Shown in pieces: positions 47,140 through 64,000 of a DNA stretch of 64,000 bases (positions are counted from its first letter, which is position 1; each line of letters begins with the position of its first letter). The stretch is from Omphiscola glabra (lineage: Eukaryota; Mollusca; Gastropoda; Lymnaeidae): positions 3,745,666 to 3,809,665 of the forward strand of contig OZ024808.1 in the NCBI GenBank assembly GCA_964017045.1. The letters are read 5' to 3'. The notes under the pieces are model-generated. The model was not told the DNA's origin. It saw nothing but the letters and a program-made list of their open reading frames with translations, and ran no database searches. The translations under genes were made by a program, and so were the position numbers.

Positions 47140-48462
47140 TGCATTTCTTTGGTTATGACCATGGCAAGATGCATTTCTTTGGTAATGACCATGGCAAGAT
47201 GCATTTCTTTGGTAATGACCATGGCAAGATGCATTTCTTTGGTAATGACCTTGGCAAGATGCATTTCTTTGGTTATGACCATGGCAAGATGCATTTCTTT
47301 GGTTATGACCATGGCAAGATGCATTTCTTTGGTAATGACCATGGCAAGATGCATTTCTTTGGTTATGACCATGGCAAGATGCATTTCTTTGGTTATGACC
47401 ATGGCAAGATGCATTTCTTTGGTTATGACCATGGCAAGATGCATTTCTTTGGTTATGACCATGGCAAGATGCATTTCTTTGGTTATGACCATGGCAAGAT
47501 GCATTTCTTTGGTTATGACCATGGCAAGATGCATTTCTTTGGTTATGACCATGGCAAGATGCATTTCTTTGGTAATGACCATGGCAAGATGCATTTCTTT
47601 GGTAATGACCATGGCAAGATGCATTTCTTTGGTAATGACCATGGCAAGATGCATTTCTTTGGTTATGACCATGGCAAGATGCATTTCTTTGTTTATGACC
47701 ATGGCAAGATGCATTTCTTTGGTTATGACCATGGCAAGATGCATTTCTTTGGTTATGACCATGGCAAGATGCATTTCTTTGGTTATGACCATGGCAAGAT
47801 GCATTTCTTTGGTTATGACCATGGCAAGATGCATTTCTTTGGTTATGACCATGGCAAGATGCATTTCTTTGGTTATGACCATGGCAAGATGCATTTCTTT
47901 GGTTATGACCATGGCAAGATGCATTTCTTTGGTTATGACCATGGCAAGATGCATTTCTTTGGTTATGACCATGGCAAGATGCATTTCTTTGGTTATGACC
48001 ATGGCAAGATGCATTTCTTTGGTTATGACCATGGCAAGATGCATTTCTTTGGTTATGACCATGGCAAGATGCATTTCTTTGGTTATGACCATGGCAAGAT
48101 GCATTTCTTTGGTTATGACCATGGCAAGATGCATTTCTTTGGTTATGACCATGGCAAGATGCATTTCTTTGGTTATGACCATGGCAAGATGCATTTCTTT
48201 GGTTATGACCATGGCAAGATGCATTTCTTTGGTAATGACCATGGCAAGATGCATTTCTTTGGTTATGACCATGGCAAGATGCATTTCTTTGGTTATGACC
48301 ATGGCAAGATGCATTTCTTTGGTTATGACCATGGCAAGATGCATTTCTTTGGTTATGACCACGACAAGGTGCATATCTTTGGTTATGACCATGACAAGAT
48401 GCATATCTTTGGTTATGAGCATGAACATGACAAGATGCACATCATAGGTTATGACCATGGCA
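47140..48462. repeat. 30-bp tandem array, about 44 copies, extremely homogeneous
   Basis: Unit: gatgcatttctttggttatg plus accatggcaa. Most copies are identical; the main variant is ggtaatg. Three long frames are open (plus 47115-48473 and 47149-48447; minus 47130-48488). The first encodes MHFFGYDHGK decapeptides. Only the last four copies diverge, including a 6-bp insertion that keeps the frame. Probably a young minisatellite; protein coding cannot be excluded. Confidence 0.97.
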
Positions 48463-48539
48463 CTTTCTATTAACAATGAATATTTCATTTCACGTGCTGA
48501 CCGTCGGATGATACTGAGTCGCCAAAGTTTGTGTGTGAG

Positions 48540-48585
48540 TGAGAGAGAGAGAGAGAGAGAGAGTGTGTGTGTGTGGGGGGGGGGT
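48540..48585. repeat. GA/GT microsatellite and G run
   Basis: (GA)n then (GT)n then a G run. Confidence 0.9.
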
Positions 48586-48812
48586 GGTCATTTCTAAATT
48601 CTGTCATAGAATTCAATAATAGTAATGTTGTTTAACACTCATTAAAGGAATCAGTTGGCTTACGTGAAGAAAAGCTATAGTGGCGCCACCATGATGTTGT
48701 TAGGAGTATTTATTTTAAAAAATAGTATAAGAAAAATAAAAACTGCTACTCACAAGCAACACTAACACAGATAGTGACGCTCCACTCCATGTTTTTAAAT
48801 TAACTTTATTAT

Positions 48813-49524
48813 GTTTATGCTTCTCAACATATTTCTGGTTCTTGTGGGTCACGATCCCTTCGGGGTCACCTGACAAAATATGTCAGGATTTAACGTGCGA
48901 ATTTCAAACATTTGTGTGGGAATTTTTTAAACTTTGAATTTTTATTGGAAAAGGTAAATATTATTTAAGGAAATCAGTCTGGTTTCTTGTTGTTAGGCCT
49001 ATCGCTACAACAATCTGACTAGACGACTGCTATATAAAATAATAAAAACAACGATGTAGCTGCCGGCAGCAATTTTAATAAAAATATGCTAGCAATTTCT
49101 TGTCATAAAATGACAGAGAATTTAAGATTTTAAATTTTTCATTTTGTTATTTTTTCGTTGTTTCATTTTTCACCTAAACTTAAAAGCTGGCAGCAATCAC
49201 GTGACACCAGCTTCCACGCAAAACTATAATCAGGTGTGTGAATTTATAAAAAAAAATTGATGCGGAGCGAGTTCCAGAGCGCTCCCTCCTTGCTGAACCC
49301 TACACCTTTATTAGCCGGACGTGTAGACACTGCCTAATTTATTAGCCCTTATTTCTTCTTCCTTCCATCCTCGATTACAGTACCAACACATTTTGATCTA
49401 AAAGAAAGCTCCACCCCCTTACCAACAGCTGTTTCTCAATTTCAAGGTATAATTCTGGTTGTGGCTTGCAACGTTTAGGAAAACTTTGTAAGGGGTCGTG
49501 TCATTAATAAGGCTGAGAACCGCT
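48813..49524. mobile_element. Degenerate hAT-like element
   Basis: The left side reads tgcttctcaacatatttctg followed by gtgggtcacgatcccttcgg and gacaaaatatgtcagg. The right side reads aaggggtcgtgtcatta and ctgagaaccgctg. These are typical terminal and subterminal motifs of SPIN/Charlie-like hAT elements. No clear target duplication. No transposase frame survives. Confidence 0.5.
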
Positions 49525-49599
49525 GTGTAGGATTATATTATTAATTAAGCTATTAGTGTTTTGAATCCTTGAAATTTGATGGCTTCGTGAACGCTACTG

Positions 49600-49840
49600 G
49601 TTCTATACATGCGGTTTTCACTTCTCCCCATTGGTTCTATAGGCCTACATTCGCTTTTCACTTCTACCCATAGGTTCTATACATGAACTATTTCACTTAT
49701 CCCAATTGGTTCTATAGGCCTACATGAACGTTTCACTTCGCCCCATTGGTTCTAAAGGCCTACATGAACGTTTCACTTCTCCCCATTGGTTTTATACATG
49801 AACTATTTAACATCTTCCCATTGGGTGCAACATATTTTAG
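49600..49840. repeat. About 40-bp tandem array
   Basis: About five diverged copies of a unit with tttcacttctccccattggt and tctataggcctacatgaac. Confidence 0.88.
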
Positions 49841-50425
49841 AAAATAAGAGAAATATAGATAGAAAGGGTGAGTGAGATATAAAGAGAGAAATATATATTA
49901 CTTGTAAGCGGGGACGTAACTAATTGTATCACGTTTCTGGCATTATTATGCGCCTCAATAGGCCTACATAGGTATTATTCAATCTAGTTTCTATTATTAT
50001 ATGGGTGCTAAAATGTTCTAATTAAATTAAAATAATATATTTTATTTCTACATCTCGCTATCTTTAAAATGTACAAAAATAATGAATCATGATTAGCAAA
50101 AGCACATATTCATTTTCTGGATTATCACCCATTTGGTACCAAACCTGCAACACAAAAGCATGTTGCATGCATGTGTTGTTGTATCGAACGGATATCCGAT
50201 TTACTATAAAAAAATAAAAAGATTATTATTTTTTAAAGCTTGACTAAATAAAATACATCAATACCATTTGACAATAATATATATTTAATTTATAAAATTT
50301 TCAATGAAGCTTTGAAAATAAGATTTAATAAAGCATTTAATCAAGTGCATAGGGAGATGACACCGTGTATTTATGTTGTATCTATGTATCGTATCCTTTC
50401 GAAGCCTTCTGTTTACTGCTATCTC
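49841..50425. other. 5' flank of FTZ-F1
   Basis: AT-rich, unique, no gene seen. The CpG content rises only after about 50430. Confidence 0.5.
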
Positions 50426-50447
50426 AGCTTGACCTACTTCGCCCGTC

Positions 50448-50458
50448 TGCGCATGCGC
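50448..50458. promoter_or_regulatory. NRF1-type palindrome upstream of FTZ-F1 exon 1
   Basis: The core TGCGCATGCGC matches the NRF1 consensus. It sits in a relatively CpG-rich patch (about 50430-50510) some 170 bases before the proposed start codon. The surrounding DNA is AT-rich, so this is the best promoter-like position for the gene. Promoter function is inference. Confidence 0.45.
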
Positions 50459-50627
50459 TTCGGACCTCGCTGGAAGGAACTAGCGTTGGAAGTGCACGAA
50501 AGCAGATAAAACGGAATGGATTGCTCGTAAACAAATCAGCTGTGGCCTTTTCTTTTTATTTAGTGTGCCTGTGGACCCAAAATATGACACAAGAAGGCTT
50601 ACTTAGCCTTCACAAATATATTCTGGT

Positions 50628-60616
<9,989 letters not shown>

Positions 60617-60956
60617 ACACCAGAAGTGTCTGTTCACTTGTGAAAACCAACATGAGTTGATGGTAGTGTGCACACCGGGTGTGGGTTTGGATAGAGCAAA
60701 GCACCCTGTGTGATCAAAGTGTTTGTTGCAGGTTAGTCCTAGACAAGACAGCACTATTGGTGGCAGGCTTTTGTGATGACCTCATGAGTTTTATTGATAA
60801 ACAGAGGAACAGTTAAAATTATATTTAGATGTAAAAAGTAGTCTGAAGGTGCAGTAATAGGGATGTCATTGCACATTTATTACAGCTTGATTGTATCTAA
60901 AGTGCAAAAACTGGACAAGAATTCCAGTTTCATCAAGAAATAATTGGAAAAAAAGA

Positions 60957-60962
60957 AATAAA
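60957..60962 (+). terminator. Candidate polyadenylation signal of FTZ-F1
   Basis: A canonical AATAAA lies 341 bases after the stop codon, and further AATAAA-type hexamers follow near 61010. The real 3' end could be further downstream, since NR5A transcripts often have long 3' UTRs. Confidence 0.45.
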
Positions 60963-61698
60963 GATGAAGAAAGTAGCAACAAGTTCTAATACATCAAGGT
61001 TTATTATCAATAAATATTTTATTTTAAGTAGAAGAGTGTTGAAATAATAAAAACCAGATGCCAACTTTTAAAATTGTGTTTTGTGATGGCACTAAACCAT
61101 TGTGATTATATATTGATGACGATTGCAATGACAAGTTTGATGTGTACATTTGGAAGTTTGTATTTTATTTCTCTCTCTTAAAAAAATATCAGACGTCAAT
61201 TTTTACGGGTTTTAGCTTTCCTTGTGCAAACTATCATTTTTGCTTGATTATTTTATACTCGCTCGTTAGAATGGATGTTCTTTTAAACGAATTCCTATGC
61301 CTATAATCCTGAATTTTTAGATAGACTTAGATATCATATTTTAAAAACAAAAATAATTGTTACCACTTGAAATTTTTTTTTTTAAGATTGTAATTTCATT
61401 TCTTTTGTTTGAGCCAATGGCTTTTGTCAATAGTGTGAATAATTTTGTTTGTTTGCACTCCATGTTGTACAAATACATCTATCTGATATTACAGTGTGAT
61501 GTGGGGAAATTTAAGATTGATCTAATTTTCTAAAATCATTATCCGTTTTAAAAAAAACAAAAAACAACAATTTGAAAAGTTATAAAGATTTGTAATGTTA
61601 AAAGAAAAAGAAAGTTATAATTTTGTTTGTGGCGCACAGACATAGATAGTTGTTCCTTCTGGCTGATTAAGGAATGTGTCTCTTTAAAACAGGAAGAT
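60963..61698 (+). other. 3' flank or distal 3' UTR of FTZ-F1
   Basis: AT-rich, no array, no ORF of interest. Possible further poly(A) signals. Confidence 0.45.
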
Positions 61699-61905
61699 GA
61701 GATTCTTGTCTGTGTGGGTTTACACTCAGTCACAGTCTCTGTTGGCAGTGTTTTGGTGATCAACTGTGAGATTCTTGTCTGTGTGGGTCTACACTCAGTC
61801 ACAGTCTCTGTTGGCAGTGTTTTGGTGATCAACTGTGAGATTCTTGTCTGTGTGGGTCTACACTCAGTCACAGTCTCTGTTGGCAGTGTTTTGGTGATCA
61901 ACTGT
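61699..61905. repeat. 69-bp tandem triplication
   Basis: Three almost identical copies of a unit starting gagattcttgtctgtgtggg. 69 is a multiple of three, so a 145-codon frame crosses it; I see no gene. Confidence 0.94.
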
Positions 61906-62474
61906 ATGTTTCAAGGCTGTGTGCTGGAACAGCTTTATATGATGATATCATGTACACCAAATGGCATTGTTTTCATGCAAAGATGCATATCTCTCATTGT
62001 AATTTATGCTCAGCTGTCAAAGCTGTGGCAGAGGTTTTCATTTTTGTTATTGTACACCACCTGAAACATCTTCATTCAAAGGAAGACAACCCAGTAACTT
62101 TTTTTTCTTGAATCATCTACCTTTGGAGTGAAATTTTGCAAAGATTGACTGACCTCAAACAGAAATACAACAGAAATGTTAAGCTTCATTTCCTGAATCC
62201 TTGGGTCATATTTCAACTTAGATAAAACATGCATGTCAATACAGATGTGCTAAAATGGTGTAGACAAGAATTGGTTCTCAATAACTTGTGATACTTATGT
62301 CTGATTTTGTTAGTGTCAGCAAAACATCTGACTAATTGTTTAAGATGAGTTTTCAACTCTTAACGCAATGAACATTTAAGAAATGATTGAATTAAAAAAA
62401 AAGTTTAAATGAAATATGTAAATAGAATGTAATGATCGGGGATTATCCCAGGATTAAAGCTTGTCTGTGGATGG

Positions 62475-62712
62475 TTGTCCAACCTAACCCATGACTGCTG
62501 TCCAACCCAACCTGTAACTGTTGTCCAACCTAACCTGTGACTTGTCCAACCCAACCTGTGACTGCTGTCTAACCCAACTTGTGACTGTTTTCCCAACCCA
62601 ACCTGTGACTTGTCCAACCCAACCTGTGACTTGTCCAACCCAACCTTTGACTTGTCCAATTCAATCTGTGACTTGTCCAACCCAACCTGTGACTGTTATA
62701 CAACCCCAAACT
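62475..62712. repeat. 21/24-bp tandem array
   Basis: About 10 copies of ttgtccaacccaacctgtga with optional ctg insertions. Confidence 0.92.
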
Positions 62713-62797
62713 GTGTGATGCTATGAATGATCTCAGAAATATTTCATTAGTCTAATTCATCTCAGAAATTTGTTACCTTCTAAGTTTTGAAATGTTG

Positions 62798-62930
62798 CAC
62801 ATGGACTGAGACTGTCATATCCCAACATGGACTGAGACTGTCATATCCCAACATGGACTGAGACTGTCATATCCCAGTTTGAACTGAGACTATCATATCC
62901 CAACATGGACGGAGACTGTCATATCCCAGG
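62798..62930. repeat. 26-bp tandem array
   Basis: Five copies of a unit with catggactgagactgtcata and tcccaa. Confidence 0.93.
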
Positions 62931-63026
62931 CTAAGTTAATGTTCTTCTAAGTAATCCCCATTGTTTGTTTCTGAAGTTTATAAAGTTACTCTGATGCCCC
63001 ACCACCCCAGTTTTCTTTTCAGTGTA

Positions 63027-63092
63027 ACAGTATAATGTGGGAGATGACTTTAGTGTTACAACATTGTGTGGGAGATGACTTTAGTGTTACAG
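63027..63092. repeat. Short duplication
   Basis: Two copies of gtgggagatgactttagtgt. Confidence 0.85.
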
Positions 63093-63432
63093 TATAGATA
63101 AAGAGTGGAAGCCACTCAAGTATTATTATTCTGTGGATGTAATTTTTGTTGTTGTGTTTCCATATTCCAGAGTTGTTACTGTAAATATCTTGTATATAGC
63201 TCAACATATATATATATATATATATAGATAAATTACTATAATTCTATATAACATTTGTACATAACATGTACAGTGAGCAACTTCACCTGTATATTTGCTA
63301 TTGTTACACATACAGATGTGTGTGTGGAGGCTGTAGCTGCAGCACACACATTGTTTATTTGAGCACATTATGCGTGCTTTTGTTTGGTTTGTTGCCATTC
63401 TTCACTATATGTAACCCTTTCATTCATTCGGT

Positions 63433-63585
63433 GAGATTGTCTCTCTTAATCCCCCAGCTTCTAGTTTCAGTTGAAACAGTACTCACTATGTGTATGTAGA
63501 GTTGAGAATGGTTTGTCTCTTTCACCCAATGCTTCTAGTTTAAGTAAATATGGTACACACTATGTGTATGTAGAGTTGAGAACAT
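63433..63585. repeat. About 79-bp duplication
   Basis: Two diverged copies sharing actatgtgtatgtagagttg and cttctagttt. Confidence 0.8.
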
Positions 63586-63617
63586 TGGCTTTAATCTGCC
63601 TTGAAATGTGTCTAAAT

Positions 63618-63855
63618 GTTGAGTAAGTGGCTGGGAAAAGCTGTGTACATGTTGAGTTGGTGGCTGGTAACAGCTGTGTACATGTTAAGTTAGTGGCTGG
63701 TAACAGCTGTGCACATGTTGAGTTAGTGGCTGGTAACAGCTGTGTACATGTTGAGTTAGTGGCTATTAACAGCTGTGTACATGCTGAGTAAGTGGCTGGG
63801 AAAAGCTGTGTACATGTTGAGTTAGTGGTTGGGAACAGCTGTGTAAATGTATAGA
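63618..63855. repeat. 33-bp tandem array
   Basis: About seven copies of a unit with gtgtacatgttgagttagtg and gctggtaacagct. Confidence 0.93.
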
Positions 63856-64000
63856 GTAAATAGCAAGGCATTTGCTGTACTGATGCCTTTGCATTGTGGA
63901 CTATTGTAATGATGAGAAGTCAATGCAGACACAGATTTGAGTCAAATCATGTCTACATTATTGGTTTTCCTCGCCTGCTTTGAACATTCTCATCTTATAC

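Noticed and set aside
61627..62064. 145-codon ORF downstream of FTZ-F1
   Set aside because: Open mainly because of the in-frame 69-bp triplication; likely 3' flank sequence.

Overview
The window is nuclear DNA of a metazoan, most probably a gastropod mollusc. Evidence: one spliced multi-exon nuclear-receptor gene with GT-AG introns, decayed LINE, piggyBac and hAT transposons, a Pol III-type tRNA gene, AT-rich non-coding DNA and no operon structure. The receptor is an FTZ-F1 / NR5A orthologue. The snail placement is inference: it rests on overall repeat character and on an element closely resembling the SPIN hAT family, which I recall being reported from a pond snail as well as several vertebrates and a triatomine bug. 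No species call is justified.

Layout. About 1-48.5 kb is gene-poor and dominated by tandem repeats: more than 40 minisatellite arrays with units of about 9 to 79 bp. Together with a few arrays beyond 61 kb they cover roughly 40 percent of the window by my addition of spans. The largest are a 36-bp array (15.17-19.29 kb), a 32-bp array (38.01-40.47 kb), a 27-bp array (42.86-44.97 kb), a 28-bp array (35.62-37.47 kb) and a strikingly homogeneous 30-bp array (47.14-48.46 kb). Most long ORFs in this part are by-products of these arrays. Between them lie a cluster of hAT-type MITEs (27.0, 29.1, 33.6, 34.1, 35.4 kb), a SPIN-like element (34.59 kb), a LINE RT/RNase H remnant (31.7-33.6 kb), a LINE RT C-terminal remnant (29.5-30.1 kb), a LINE 3' end (10.2-10.5 kb), a tRNA-Asn(GUU) gene or near-gene (40.79-40.86 kb), and one orphan exon-like open segment with good splice signals (27.415-27.549 kb) whose donor site has been swept into a 52-bp tandem repeat.

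From 50.6 to 60.6 kb the sequence is almost array-free and carries the FTZ-F1/NR5A gene on the + strand. Eight coding exons join without any frame problem into a 683-codon reading frame: N-terminal region, two-zinc-finger DNA-binding domain, FTZ-F1 box, long Q/H/N-rich hinge, ligand-binding domain and AF-2 helix. Intron 2, which splits the DNA-binding domain, holds a complete but dead piggyBac element (52532-54706) with TTAA duplications. Its left end lies 25 bases past the splice donor. Intron 6 holds a small copy of the same LINE 3' end seen at 10.4 kb. After the stop codon there is an AATAAA about 340 bases on, and small tandem arrays resume from 61.7 kb to the end.

I found no CRISPR array, bacterial system or intact mobile element. 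The most notable signals are the SPIN-like element, the piggyBac insertion inside the receptor gene, the MITE family with 8-bp target duplications, the splice donor captured by a minisatellite, and arrays whose units carry regulatory-type motifs (CACGTG E-boxes; CCAAT plus ACGTCA).
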